Shown one piece after another: positions 1 through 9,406 of a stretch of 64,000 nucleotides of DNA. This DNA is from Opitutia bacterium. GTDB lineage: Bacteria; Verrucomicrobiota; Verrucomicrobiia; Opitutales; UBA953. The stretch's first letter is position 1. The number at the start of each line of letters is the position of its first letter. The stretch covers positions 48,630 through 112,629 of the forward strand of contig BGOI01000006.1 in the NCBI GenBank assembly GCA_003569165.1, in the 5' to 3' direction. Under the pieces are notes generated by a model. It was given only the letters and a program-made list of their open reading frames with translations. It was not told the DNA's origin and ran no database searches. Both the position numbers and the translations under genes were made by a program.

Positions 1-950
1 CTCACCCTCTCTCGGCTGACCATCCGCGAGTGCCGTCACGGCATCCACCTCACCGAGCGCAACCGCAACGTCATCGTCTCGGAGTGCCACCTCTACCGCA
101 ACCGCGGCGTCGGCCTCTTTCTCGACCGCGTCAACCAGCACCAGACCAACGTCGTCGGCTGTCATATCAGCTACAATCTCGGCGGCGGCATCGTCGCCAT
201 CGGCGGCGAAGTCCGCAACCTGCACATCGGCACCTGCGACATCGAGGCCAACCATGACGAGAAGGGCCAGCCTTCGGCTAACATCTTGCTCGATTCCACC
301 GGCGGCTCAATCGCGGAGGTCGCCGTCACTGGCTGCACCATCCAGCACACCCATAAGGCCCCTGGCGCCGCCAACATCCGCATCCTCGGTGCCGGCACGG
401 ACCCTTCCCTGCTCCGCCGTGAAGGCCGCGCGACCACCCGCGAAGGCCACGTCACCATCATCGGCAACGTCTTCAGCGACGTGATGGTCAACATCGAGCT
501 CCGCCAGGCCCGCGGCGTCACCATCTCGGCCAACACTTTCTGGAAGGCTTCGAGCACGATCTCCTCGTGGAGGATAGCATGAACGTCGTCGTCACCGGTA
601 ATAACTTCGACCGCAACCCGCGCTATCTCGTCAATGGCTTCAACCTCGCCGAACAGAACGGCATCGTCTTCCGCCGCACCGACGACTCCGCCTTCACCGG
701 CAACGTCGTGACCGGCGTCCGCCGCCACCCCGCCGCCGTGCGCTTCGAAGGCGGAAAGCGCCTGCGCGTGCAGGACAACAGCGTCCTCGACTCCGATGGC
801 GAAGGCATCGCGCTCCGTGACGTCGCCGACAGCATCGTGACGGGCAATCTCATCCGGGACGCCCGCAAGGACCGCCCAGGCGCCGCACCCGGCATCAGCG
901 AACAAGGCTGCGCCGGCAACCTCGTGCAAGGCAACCTGACCGCGAAATAG
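1..950 (+). CDS. Right-handed beta-helix repeat protein (5'-truncated, one frameshift)
   Basis: The gene enters from outside the window, so its N-terminus and any signal peptide are missing. The visible ~316 residues are built of short repeats rich in Asn, Val, Gly and Asp, such as 'NRNVIVSECHLYRNRGVGLF' and 'VVVTGNNFDRNPR'. This is the pattern of PbH1/NosD-like right-handed parallel beta-helices, which are usually secreted carbohydrate-active or cell-surface proteins. The reading frame changes near base 544 ('tctggaagg'). Restoring one G there joins 'ANTFWEGFEHDLLVEDS' and lets one frame run to the TAG at 948-950. The frameshift may be a sequencing error. No catalytic residues can be assigned, so the fold is supported but not the substrate. 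Confidence 0.72.
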
Positions 951-952
951 CC

Positions 953-2155
953 TCAGGCGCCGCCGCGGCGGATCTCGGAACCTTCGAAGCGGATCGACAC
1001 GCGCCAGACCTTCTTGACGCGCGTGATCACCTTGCCGGTGCCGGCGACGATGGTCTCAGGGATCTCGATACGGTGCTGGTCGACCACGGCGTGGAAGCCA
1101 CGCTCAGAGAAGATATCGATGAACATCGAAATCGCCAGAGGGTCGTCGAAGACCAGGGTCTCGATGTTGACGTGCGCCTGGCCAGAAATAGCGTGCGCCT
1201 TGATGATCGGCAGGAACTTGTCCTGAATCAGTTCGATGACCTGACGGAAGGTCTCGGCGTTACGTTCGGCGTAGTCATCAAGACGGCGAACAAGGTCCTG
1301 ACGGGCATGCTGGACGATCTGCGACGCCAGCGGAATCGGCGAGATAAGGTCATACGTGTCTTCCGACAGCTCCAGGGAGCTCTGGTACTGGAGTTCCTTG
1401 ATGATGCGGGCCTGGACTTCGGCGAGCGAGCCCTGCGCATTAATGAAATGGTAGTGGAAGATGTCGCGGAGCGACTGCAGCGGCTCGTAAGTGCGCTCCT
1501 TGAAGACGCGGTAACGATTACGGGCGGCGTCGGCCGTCAGGTCGGTCTTGCGGACTTCAGCGAGCGGTCCGCCTTCGCGGGCGGCCTTCTCGTTCTGGGC
1601 GATGGCTTCCTGCCCGCGCTTCAGCTGACGGCGGACGGACTCATTCTCATCGACAAACAGGACGAGGATATGGAAATGGGGTTTCGGGAAGCGGACGCCC
1701 GTCGAACCACGGAACTCGGTGCGGAGGTCGTTGAGTTTCGTAAAGAGGTGCTTGAGACACTCCACCTGGACCATCGAGCGCGGGAAGCCGTCGACAATCG
1801 CACCACTGACGTATTCATCGGCGAGCAACTTGCGGAACAGGATCTCCACCACTTCGCGGTCGCCGACGAGCATGCCCGCGTCGATACGCCTCTTGGCCTC
1901 GGGGCTCGAAAGCAGGTCACTGACCACAATCGGGTCGGCGGCGTAGTCGCGATACTGGAGGATGAACGCGGTGTTCGTACCCTTACCGGCGCCCGGGGCG
2001 CCGTTGAGCCAGAAGATCTCGCGAGGAAAAGCTAGCTTCTCGCGGCCGATTTCGCGTTCCAGACTGGACCAGACCGAGTCGAAGATGATCTGGCCATCCT
2101 TGACCTCAAGGTCGCTGATGCCGTTGCCGGCGGGTCTGGGCTGAGCGTCGCTCAT
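953..2155 (-). CDS. Adenylate kinase-like nucleoside monophosphate kinase with C-terminal extension
   Basis: The 400-residue protein has a P-loop 'GAPGAGKGT' at residues 52-60 and the adenylate-kinase signature 'DGFPRS' at 122-127. It is therefore a member of the NMP kinase family that transfers phosphate between ATP and an NMP. About 45 residues precede the P-loop, where canonical Adk begins almost at it. About 150 extra residues after the kinase core have no motif I recognise. The usual Cys-rich or short LID is replaced by a longer charged insert (about residues 160-225). True Adk is ~215 aa, so this is a distinct longer subfamily and its nucleotide preference is unknown. The ATG start has no Shine-Dalgarno sequence. 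The stop lies two bases from the end of the convergent beta-helix gene. Confidence 0.82.
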   Translation of the reverse strand: MSDAQPRPAGNGISDLEVKDGQIIFDSVWSSLEREIGREKLAFPREIFWLNGAPGAGKGTNTAFILQYRDYAADPIVVSDLLSSPEAKRRIDAGMLVGDREVVEILFRKLLADEYVSGAIVDGFPRSMVQVECLKHLFTKLNDLRTEFRGSTGVRFPKPHFHILVLFVDENESVRRQLKRGQEAIAQNEKAAREGGPLAEVRKTDLTADAARNRYRVFKERTYEPLQSLRDIFHYHFINAQGSLAEVQARIIKELQYQSSLELSEDTYDLISPIPLASQIVQHARQDLVRRLDDYAERNAETFRQVIELIQDKFLPIIKAHAISGQAHVNIETLVFDDPLAISMFIDIFSERGFHAVVDQHRIEIPETIVAGTGKVITRVKKVWRVSIRFEGSEIRRGGA

Positions 2156-2201
2156 GAGGTTAAGGAACTAGGAGTAAATCAGCGTGCCTAACCTGCGAGG
2201 C

Positions 2202-2222
2202 AAAAAAGCGACGTCGTCGCTC
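2202..2222 (-). terminator. Rho-independent terminator after the secreted protein gene
   Basis: On the minus strand the sequence forms a 6-bp stem AGCGAC/GTCGCT with a 3-base loop, followed by six T residues. It lies about 15 bases past the TAA of the gene ending at 2236 and before the adenylate-kinase-like gene. The stem is short but the T-run is clear. Confidence 0.6.
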
Positions 2223-2235
2223 CATTTTCGGGCAA

Positions 2236-3108
2236 TTACTTCTTAACGCCCTTAGTCTGCACCTCATCCGACCCCGGCTTGACCACCGGCAGGCCGGGGT
2301 CACTGGAGCGATTCCGGCGGAACTGATAGCGATTGATGTCCTGCATCGAAAGCTGGTCGACCGTCTTCGGGGCGGGGTTGAGCCGGCCCTGCCAGTTAGA
2401 TTTCACGCCGGTAAACTTGGCGTTGGTCTCGATGCCCATGCGCTCCTCCCAGTCCTTTACCTCGGCCTTCGTGCCGCTGACGGAAGACTTGATGCGATCG
2501 ACGGACTTCACCTCGACGGTGTCCTTCGGACGGACTGGTGCGCCGAGCGTGTCCGTGAGTTCGATGTCGGACTTCTTGCGGCCGATGGTGTCATAGCGGC
2601 CGTGCCAGGTGTCGAGGGTGATGAGATTGTTTCGGGAGTAGACCTGATCCTTGCCGATGGAAGACATGGCCGTGTCGAAGCGCTGCTCCATGAGTCCACT
2701 GGACTTGGATGCCTTCTTGAGGCCAGCGTTGAAATCCACGGCACCATCGACGCCCTTGCCGATACCCTTCCCTTCGACGGTAAACGGGACCGTGCGACCG
2801 TCGGCGGTCTTGATGGACTGCTTAGGCGCAGGAGCGGGCGAGGGAGCAACAGAAGCGGACCCGGCAGTGGCGGCAGGAGCGGAGCTGGCCGGGCGAGGCC
2901 CCGTCATCACGCGAGACTTGGTCGGAGTACCCTCCATCGGACGGCCGTCGGCATCGTAGCGATAGACTTGAGTTCCTTCGATACCCCCTTCGGCCGTAAT
3001 GACCACGCCGGCCTTCATCGCGCCAGGCGGACGCTCGGCAGCTAACAGCGTCAAAGCAGACACGGCCAGCAGGACGGGGATGGAGATGCGGTGTCGCAAG
3101 GCACCCAT
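2236..3108 (-). CDS. Secreted protein of unknown function
   Basis: The 290-residue protein starts at the ATG at 3108, just after glgP ends at 3143. The open frame extends further upstream, but only as antisense overlap with the glgP reading frame. The N-terminus 'MGALRHRISIPVLLAVSALT' followed by 'LLAAE' is a typical Sec signal peptide. A Pro/Ala/Ser-rich linker follows (about residues 65-95), then a charged domain with no recognised motif and many Lys, Asp and Arg residues. 'AAGG' sits eight bases before the start and could be a weak ribosome site. It is downstream of and co-directional with glgP, separated by 34 bases. I do not recognise the family. Export is well supported but the role is not known. 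Confidence 0.72.
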   Translation of the reverse strand: MGALRHRISIPVLLAVSALTLLAAERPPGAMKAGVVITAEGGIEGTQVYRYDADGRPMEGTPTKSRVMTGPRPASSAPAATAGSASVAPSPAPAPKQSIKTADGRTVPFTVEGKGIGKGVDGAVDFNAGLKKASKSSGLMEQRFDTAMSSIGKDQVYSRNNLITLDTWHGRYDTIGRKKSDIELTDTLGAPVRPKDTVEVKSVDRIKSSVSGTKAEVKDWEERMGIETNAKFTGVKSNWQGRLNPAPKTVDQLSMQDINRYQFRRNRSSDPGLPVVKPGSDEVQTKGVKK

Positions 3109-3142
3109 CTTGGGGACCTTGGCGACCGACCTCAACCCCTTC

Positions 3143-5683
3143 TTAGCGGGGAATCGGGTGGGATTTGGTCTTCCAGATGAGTTTGGCGTAGTCGCCGATC
3201 GAGCGATCGGACGAGAATTTGGCGCAGCGGGCGACGTTGCGGATGGCCATCGCGGCCCAGCGGCGGCGGTCAAGGAAGGCCTTCTCGGCCTTGGCCTGGG
3301 CGTCGACGTAGCTACGGAAGTCGGCCAGCACGAGATAGGGATCGCCGCCCGCCACGAGCGAATCGACCACGGGAGAGAGCGCCCCAGCTTGCTCAGGCGT
3401 GAAGGTATCAGAGCGAAGCCAGTCGAGCAGCGCGGCCAGTTCCGGATCGGCGGCGAGTACCGCATGCGGATCATAACCGTCCGCCCAGAGTTTCTCGACC
3501 TCTTCGACCTGCAGGCCGAAGATGAAGATGTTCTCGTCGCCGACTTCTTCACCGATCTCGACGTTAGCGCCATCGAGCGTACCGATGGTCACCGCGCCGT
3601 TGAGGGCGAGTTTCATGTTGCCGGTACCGGAAGCTTCCTTGCCGGCCGTGGAGATCTGTTCGGAAAGATCGGCAGCGGGGATGATGCGCTCGGCGAGCGA
3701 AACACGGTAGTCCGGTAGGAAGACTACCTTGAGCAGTCCGCGGACGCGCTCGTCGGAATTGATGACCGCGGCGACACGGTTGATCGCGTGGATGATGTGC
3801 TTCGCGAGGGCGTAACCCGGGGCGGCCTTGGCGCCGAAGATGCAGACACGTGGCGTGAATTGCCCGTTCGGCTCGTTCAGAATCCGGCGGTACAGGTGCA
3901 GGATGTGCAGCAGATTGAGGTGCTGGCGCTTGTATTCGTGTAGACGTTTGATTTGCACGTCGAAGAGCGCGTCGGGCGAGACTTCCACGCCGACGAGTTC
4001 CTTGATGCGGGCGGCCAGGCGGACCTTATTCGCACGCTTGATGGCCAGGAAACGGTCCTGGAACGCCGGGCGGTCAGCCAAGGCATCCAACTTACGCAGG
4101 CGGCCGAGGTCGGCCTCCCAGCCCTTGCCAGCGACTTCGTCGCACAGGGCGCCGAGCTCAGGGTTGCAGCCGCGGACCCAGCGGCGCGGCGTGACGCCGT
4201 TGGTGACGTTCACGAACTTGCCCTTCCAGAGATCGTTGAAGCCAGGGAACAGATTTGCACGGATGAGGCGGGTGTGCAGTTCGGCCACGCCGTTCACATG
4301 GTGCGAGCCGACGACGGCGAGGTGCGCCATGCGGATACGCTTCGGGAAACCTTCCTGCACGATCGAGAGCTCCGTCTTGCGGGCGTCATCGCCCGGCCAG
4401 CGCTTCTCGACGTCTTCGAGGTGGCGGCGGTTGATCTCGTAGATGATCTCGAGGTGGCGCGGCAGGACTTTCTCAAAGAGCGGCACGGACCAGGTCTCAA
4501 GGGCCTCTGGCAGCAAGGTGTGATTGGTATAGCTGAAGACCTGAGAGCAGAGCCCCCAGGCTTCGTCCCAAGTCAGGCGCTCGACGTCGACCAGCAGGCG
4601 CATCAATTCCGCTACAGCGATGGACGGGTGCGTATCATTGAGCTGCACGGCAGCCTTGGCCGGCAGGTTATTGAAGTTGGCGTTGGTCCGGCGATGGCGG
4701 CGCAGGATATCCTGCAGGGAGCAGGACACGAAGAAGATCTGCTGGACGAGACGGAGCTCCTTGCCGCTCTCTGTGCTATCGTTCGGGTAGAGAACCTTCG
4801 AGACGATCTCACTCGAATCGCGCTCATGCACGGCCTCGACGTATCCGCCGCGATCGAAAGCGCGGAAGTCGAATTCGGAAGCGGCCTTGGATTCCCAGAG
4901 GCGGAGGAAATTGACGCTGCTGCCCGCGAAGCCGGCGATCGGGATATCCCAAGGCATACCGAGGAGGTTGCGGGTCTCGACGAGTTCAGCGCAGTGATTA
5001 CCACGGTCGTCGGTGCTGTGCTTCACGCGGCCATAGAGCGGCACGCTGACGCGATAGTTGGGGCGGCGAATCAACCAAGGGTTGTTGTTCGCCAGCCAGT
5101 TGTCGGCGACTTCAACCTGACGTCCCTGCGCGAAGGTCTGACGGAAGAGACCGAACTCATAGTGGATGCCATAGCCGACAGCCGGGATGTCCATCGTGGC
5201 GAGGGAATCGAGAAAGCACGCGGCAAGGCGACCGAGGCCACCGTTGCCGAGGCCCATGTCAGCTTCTTCGTCAGCGACGGCTTCGAGGTCCTGACCGAGG
5301 TCGGCCAAGGCCGCCGTGGCGACGTCGCGCAGCTGCAGATTGACCAGGTTGTTAGTCAGCACGCGACCCATCAGGTATTCCAAGGAGAGATAGTAGACGC
5401 GGCGGACGTTCTTGCTAGCGTGCTGGGCCTGCGTGTCGATGTAGCGCTCCAGCATCTGGTCGCGGGCCGCCATGCAGGTGGCCATCCACCAGTCGTTGCG
5501 GGTCGCGGTGAGGCGATCGCGGGCGAAAGTGCTCTTTAAGTGGCGCAGGACGGCGTCGCGGAAAGCGGAAACCTCTGAGTTGGCTGCGGGCTTCGCCGTC
5601 GGCTTCTTGGCCGGCTTCGGGGCGGGCTTGCGCGCCTTGACCACATGAGCGGACTTCTTCGCGGGCTTCTTCTTTTTAGGCAT
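3143..5683 (-). CDS. glgP: Glycogen/starch phosphorylase
   Basis: This is an 846-aa alpha-glucan phosphorylase (GT35), which releases glucose-1-phosphate from glycogen using pyridoxal phosphate. The core is full length, from '[13 protein letters not shown]' through '[15 protein letters not shown]' to the PLP site '[20 protein letters not shown]', with the cofactor lysine near residue 691. The first ~36 residues are unusual: a Lys/Ala/Pro-rich tail ('[20 protein letters not shown]...') like histone H1, absent from standard phosphorylases. Glycogen synthase (glgA) is also in the window at 15.3 kb on the other strand but is not co-transcribed. The start is the ATG at 5683, and removing the tail would leave a normal-length enzyme. 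Confidence 0.96.
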   Translation of the reverse strand: MPKKKKPAKKSAHVVKARKPAPKPAKKPTAKPAANSEVSAFRDAVLRHLKSTFARDRLTATRNDWWMATCMAARDQMLERYIDTQAQHASKNVRRVYYLSLEYLMGRVLTNNLVNLQLRDVATAALADLGQDLEAVADEEADMGLGNGGLGRLAACFLDSLATMDIPAVGYGIHYEFGLFRQTFAQGRQVEVADNWLANNNPWLIRRPNYRVSVPLYGRVKHSTDDRGNHCAELVETRNLLGMPWDIPIAGFAGSSVNFLRLWESKAASEFDFRAFDRGGYVEAVHERDSSEIVSKVLYPNDSTESGKELRLVQQIFFVSCSLQDILRRHRRTNANFNNLPAKAAVQLNDTHPSIAVAELMRLLVDVERLTWDEAWGLCSQVFSYTNHTLLPEALETWSVPLFEKVLPRHLEIIYEINRRHLEDVEKRWPGDDARKTELSIVQEGFPKRIRMAHLAVVGSHHVNGVAELHTRLIRANLFPGFNDLWKGKFVNVTNGVTPRRWVRGCNPELGALCDEVAGKGWEADLGRLRKLDALADRPAFQDRFLAIKRANKVRLAARIKELVGVEVSPDALFDVQIKRLHEYKRQHLNLLHILHLYRRILNEPNGQFTPRVCIFGAKAAPGYALAKHIIHAINRVAAVINSDERVRGLLKVVFLPDYRVSLAERIIPAADLSEQISTAGKEASGTGNMKLALNGAVTIGTLDGANVEIGEEVGDENIFIFGLQVEEVEKLWADGYDPHAVLAADPELAALLDWLRSDTFTPEQAGALSPVVDSLVAGGDPYLVLADFRSYVDAQAKAEKAFLDRRRWAAMAIRNVARCAKFSSDRSIGDYAKLIWKTKSHPIPR

Positions 5684-5734
5684 GATCGTCGGTTAGGACA
5701 ATCGACCATAAGCCACAAGCGAGCCAAAACCGCG

Positions 5735-8065
5735 TCAGCCCTGTGCCAGCTCCCGCAACTTGTTCAAATCCAGCTTACCCGTGCCTAAAATCGGGATGGC
5801 GGGTACTTTCTTAAACACCTTGGGAATCCACAGGTTGGCGAGCCCTTCGGCCGCAAGCGCCGTGCGGATCGCCTCGGCATCAATATCATCGACATGCAGT
5901 ACGACGAGCTGCTCGCCCTTGGCCGGATCCGCGGTACTGGCGACGGCGACCTTGACCTCCCCGGAATCGGTCAGCCCCATCACCTTGCGCAAAGCGTCCT
6001 CCACGGTGCCATGCGGGACCATCTCTCCGCCGATCTTGGAAAAGCGGGAAAGTCGACCGGCAAGGTGCAGGAAGCCGTCATCATCCATGCGGCCGAGGTC
6101 ACCCGTACGATACCAGCCATCCGGCGTCATCGCCTTGGCGGACTGCTCGGTATCGAGATAGCCCATGAAGATATTGGCGCCCTTAATTTCCAGGAGGCCC
6201 ACCTGGCCGTTCGGCATGAGCTCGCCGGTCTCTGGGTCAAGAAAGCGGACGGCGACGCCGATGACCGGACGGCCGACGGAGCCGCGGACGTTGCCCAGCC
6301 AGACGCCATCGGGACCTTCGGGGTCGATCCGGTCAGGTACATTGAAGGCAAGCACGGGGCTGGTCTCGGTGATGCCATAGCCTTCAAGGATCGGCGTCTC
6401 GAGTTGGGTGGCGAAAGCGTCCACGAGGTCGGCCGGGCACTTCTCGGCACCGACGACAGCCCATTCGAGCGTCGCGAAATCGGCGGCGGTACCGCGACGA
6501 AGATAGGGGCGCAGGAAAGTCGGCGTGCCGACGACGACCGTCACCTTCTCCTCCTTGATCGCCTTCACGGCGGCGACGGAATCCAGCGGCGACGGCAAAG
6601 TCACGAGGCGGGGCGAACGGGAAAGTGAATACCAAAGCCCGATCGTGAAACCGAAACTATGAAAGACCGGCAGGCTGCTGAGCAGGACCGCGTCGTCCGG
6701 CAGGATGTCAGCGTCGTCGATCTGCCGCAGGTTGGCCAGGATGTTACGGTGCGAGAGGCGCACGCCCTTAGGCTGCCCGGAACTGCCGCTCGTGAAGAGT
6801 AACGCCGCTTCGTCGTCGCCACCATGTTTCGGAAGCCCCATGCACGCCAGCACCCAGGAGGTCGGCAGGAAGCGGATTACACCGATGCGGAAAGCGAGGT
6901 CGGCGCGAGAATGGGCGGTCAGAAAATCGGCGACGTCGAGGACGTGATCGCCCCACGGGAAGTCCGGAGACTTCTCGGAGAGCTTGCTGCGGAAAGCGCC
7001 GGCGGTGACGACGAGGTCGACCTCGGCCCGTTGGAGGCAGGAGAGCGCTTGCTCGCGACCGAGCGAGAAATTAAGGTTCACCGGGACCTTGCCGGCAAAC
7101 ACACAGCCCAGATTAGCCACCGCCGCCGCAATGCCCGGAGGCAGCACGATCGCGACACGCTTGGACGTCGTCCGGCGCTTCAACTCACCCGCGAAAGCCC
7201 AGCCCAAGGCCAACAATGTCGCGCCCGTGAACTCGCGGCGGGCTGACGTGCGATCGACTAAAGCGATGGCGCCACCCTTCTTGACCAGACCCTCCGCAAC
7301 CTCGCGGGCAAGATTCCCTTCAAGGGATTCGCGCATAGCGAAGGCCTCCGCGGCGAGCTCAAGAATACGCGAACGCGTCTTGGCATGCTCGCTGGCGGGA
7401 AACGGCTTGCCGATGACGACGCCGACCGGACGCGGAAAATGCTTGGGCAATTTCCAGAAAGACTTTCCGCCACTGAAGCTAAGGATTGAACCCCACATGC
7501 CGTCGATCGCGACCGGTACGATGGGCGCGCCACCACGGCGAGCAATCAGCTCGAAGCCTTTGCGCAGCTGCATCAGGCCGCCATTACGCGTGAGGCTGCC
7601 TTCGGGGAAGATGCAGACGACCTCGCCACGTGCGAGGGCTTCGCCCGACTTGATGATGGCCTCTTTGGCCTTCGTCTCCGAAACCGGAATCGTTCCCATC
7701 AAGCGGCACATAAAGCCGAGGAACTTGTGGCGTTCGAAACCTTCCCAGGAAAGAAAGCGCACTGGGCGACGGCACATCACGCCCATCACCAGCACGTCGG
7801 CATAGGCGACATGGTTCGCAATGAGGAGAACGCCACCTTCTGCCGGGATGTTCTCCAACCCGCGGACGCGGATGGTATACCCGCACTTTAGGAGCAACCA
7901 GCAAAGGGTGTGCATGACGCAATACCCCAGCGACATCGACTTATGCCGGCGAGGCGCCCGCCAAGCAAAGGCCAGCAGGAAAATCGTGAGCAGGAGCAGG
8001 CCGAACGCGACGAACGCCAGGGCAATCATCAGCAGGAACCAGCCGAGGGAGGTAAGCAGGGGCAC
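5735..8065 (-). CDS. Fused phospholipid acyltransferase / AMP-forming acyl-ACP (acyl-CoA) ligase, Aas-like
   Basis: The N-terminus has one long hydrophobic stretch. A PlsC-type acyltransferase follows with the HX4D motif 'NHVAYADV' and 'FPEGSLTRNG'. Then comes a complete AMP-binding ligase domain with the P-loop 'LLFTSGSSGQPKGV', 'GYGITETSPV' and 'YRTGDLGRMDDDGF'. This order matches the C-terminal two thirds of Aas-type lysophospholipid re-acylation proteins. The MFS flippase domain often fused to them is missing here. The open frame reaches a TTG at 8146, only 12 bases from the divergent yejB start. I prefer the GTG at 8065 (776 aa), which starts just before the membrane segment and leaves room for promoters. 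No Shine-Dalgarno sequence supports either start. Function is confident at family level but the acyl donor is not known. Confidence 0.85.
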   Translation of the reverse strand: MPLLTSLGWFLLMIALAFVAFGLLLLTIFLLAFAWRAPRRHKSMSLGYCVMHTLCWLLLKCGYTIRVRGLENIPAEGGVLLIANHVAYADVLVMGVMCRRPVRFLSWEGFERHKFLGFMCRLMGTIPVSETKAKEAIIKSGEALARGEVVCIFPEGSLTRNGGLMQLRKGFELIARRGGAPIVPVAIDGMWGSILSFSGGKSFWKLPKHFPRPVGVVIGKPFPASEHAKTRSRILELAAEAFAMRESLEGNLAREVAEGLVKKGGAIALVDRTSARREFTGATLLALGWAFAGELKRRTTSKRVAIVLPPGIAAAVANLGCVFAGKVPVNLNFSLGREQALSCLQRAEVDLVVTAGAFRSKLSEKSPDFPWGDHVLDVADFLTAHSRADLAFRIGVIRFLPTSWVLACMGLPKHGGDDEAALLFTSGSSGQPKGVRLSHRNILANLRQIDDADILPDDAVLLSSLPVFHSFGFTIGLWYSLSRSPRLVTLPSPLDSVAAVKAIKEEKVTVVVGTPTFLRPYLRRGTAADFATLEWAVVGAEKCPADLVDAFATQLETPILEGYGITETSPVLAFNVPDRIDPEGPDGVWLGNVRGSVGRPVIGVAVRFLDPETGELMPNGQVGLLEIKGANIFMGYLDTEQSAKAMTPDGWYRTGDLGRMDDDGFLHLAGRLSRFSKIGGEMVPHGTVEDALRKVMGLTDSGEVKVAVASTADPAKGEQLVVLHVDDIDAEAIRTALAAEGLANLWIPKVFKKVPAIPILGTGKLDLNKLRELAQG

Positions 8066-8158
8066 CCCGAGGAAAGTGGGGCGTCCAGCGTCGGGTGCAA
8101 GCCGAGTCCTTTCGAGGTTGACCCCTCCCCGCCCCTGATTGCCCAATAGAGACCCGCG

Positions 8159-9406
8159 ATGCGCGACTACGTCCTCAGACGGTTGCTGCTAGTCCCACTG
8201 ACCTTCGTGGGCATTACGTTCGTCGCGTTCTGCTTCACCCGTTTCGTCCCGGGTGGACCAATCGAACAAGCCCTCGCCGAGCGCCAGCAGGCCGACCGTA
8301 AGCGCAGCACGGCGGCCCGCCCCAGCGGCCCGGCCTCGCCCGAAGAGCTCGACAACCTCAAGCGACGCTATGGTTTCGATCGTTCTATTTTAGAGGCCTA
8401 TGCCATCTGGCTCGGTGCCCTCCCCGGCCCAGCGGACTGGATCACGGTACGCCTAGATAAGGAAGGCAAAGCCGAGGCGGAGGTTACGGACGACCTCAAC
8501 CCGGGCAAATCCCTAAAACTGAACGTCAGCCAGACCGGAAGCTCCCTCACGGTGACCACGGCGGACGGTAAACCTCGCGCCCACTGGTTCGCTTCACCGG
8601 CGCCCCTGCCCGACGACCCCGAGACAGCGTTGCGCGTGCTCGTCTATCGTCGTGCCTTCGCCGGCCTACTCCAAGCGGAGCTCGGCGACTCCACCACCAG
8701 CGATAAACCCGTCTGGGATGAGATCAAAGCGCGACTACCCATCTCGGCTTGGTTCGGCGGCTGGTCCTTGCTCCTCGCCTACGCCATCTCGATTCCCCTC
8801 GGCGTCGCCAAGGCCCTGAAGCGCGACGGCTGGTTCGACCGTGGATCCTCGCAGGTTCTTTTCATCCTCTATTCCGTGCCAGGATTCATCCTCGCCGTCG
8901 CGATGCTGCACTTGCTCTGTTTCCATCTCGGATGGTTCCCGACTAAAGGGTTTGATTGGGCGAACCTCAGTTGGGCAGGTCGCGTCCACCACACCATCGT
9001 ACCGCTCGCCTGCGAGATGGTGGGCGCCTTCACCGCGCTCACGCTCTTCACGCGCAACGGACTGCTCGACAACCTCGCCGCCGACTACGTCCGCACCGCC
9101 AAAGCCAAAGGCCTCAGCCACAGGCGCATCGTCTTCGTCCACGCGCTCCGCAATTCGCTCATCCCCTTGGCCGCGACCTTCGGGGGCAATCTCGGCTTCT
9201 TCCTCACCGGCTCTTTCCTCATCGAAGTGACGTTTAATATCCCTGGCCTTGGCCTGCTGGGTTACGATTCACTGGTCCACCGCAACTACCCCGTCTTCCT
9301 CGGCCTACTCACGCTCTCCAGCCTGGCGATGCTCATCGGCAACATCATCTCCGACCTCTGCGTCGCCGCCGTCGACCCGCGCATCCGGTTCGACAAATCC
9401 GCATGA
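8159..9406 (+). CDS. yejB: Oligopeptide ABC transporter permease, YejB-like
   Basis: This 415-aa inner-membrane permease belongs to the DppB/OppB/YejB family. It begins with the usual first membrane helix 'RRLLLVPLTFVGITFVAFCF' and carries the EAA coupling loop 'YVRTAKAKGLSHRRIVFVHA' that contacts the ATPase. It ends with the conserved 'PRIRF'. A ~100-residue periplasmic insertion (about residues 95-195) makes it longer than E. coli YejB (~360 aa). It is the first gene of a run of overlapping genes and overlaps yejE by ATGA. The upstream region is only 93 bases or less to the divergent acyltransferase gene. The importer probably takes up short peptides. Substrate specificity cannot be read from the sequence. 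Confidence 0.92.
   Translation: MRDYVLRRLLLVPLTFVGITFVAFCFTRFVPGGPIEQALAERQQADRKRSTAARPSGPASPEELDNLKRRYGFDRSILEAYAIWLGALPGPADWITVRLDKEGKAEAEVTDDLNPGKSLKLNVSQTGSSLTVTTADGKPRAHWFASPAPLPDDPETALRVLVYRRAFAGLLQAELGDSTTSDKPVWDEIKARLPISAWFGGWSLLLAYAISIPLGVAKALKRDGWFDRGSSQVLFILYSVPGFILAVAMLHLLCFHLGWFPTKGFDWANLSWAGRVHHTIVPLACEMVGAFTALTLFTRNGLLDNLAADYVRTAKAKGLSHRRIVFVHALRNSLIPLAATFGGNLGFFLTGSFLIEVTFNIPGLGLLGYDSLVHRNYPVFLGLLTLSSLAMLIGNIISDLCVAAVDPRIRFDKSA

Noticed and set aside
3953..5539. Long open frame (528 codons) antisense to glgP
   Set aside because: It lies wholly within glgP on the other strand. The product has no recognisable motif, and such frames are expected in GC-rich genes with biased third positions.
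8066..8146. TTG start at 8146 for the acyltransferase/ligase
   Set aside because: It would leave 12 bases between divergent starts and adds residues with no family support. The GTG at 8065 is preferred, though neither has a ribosome site.
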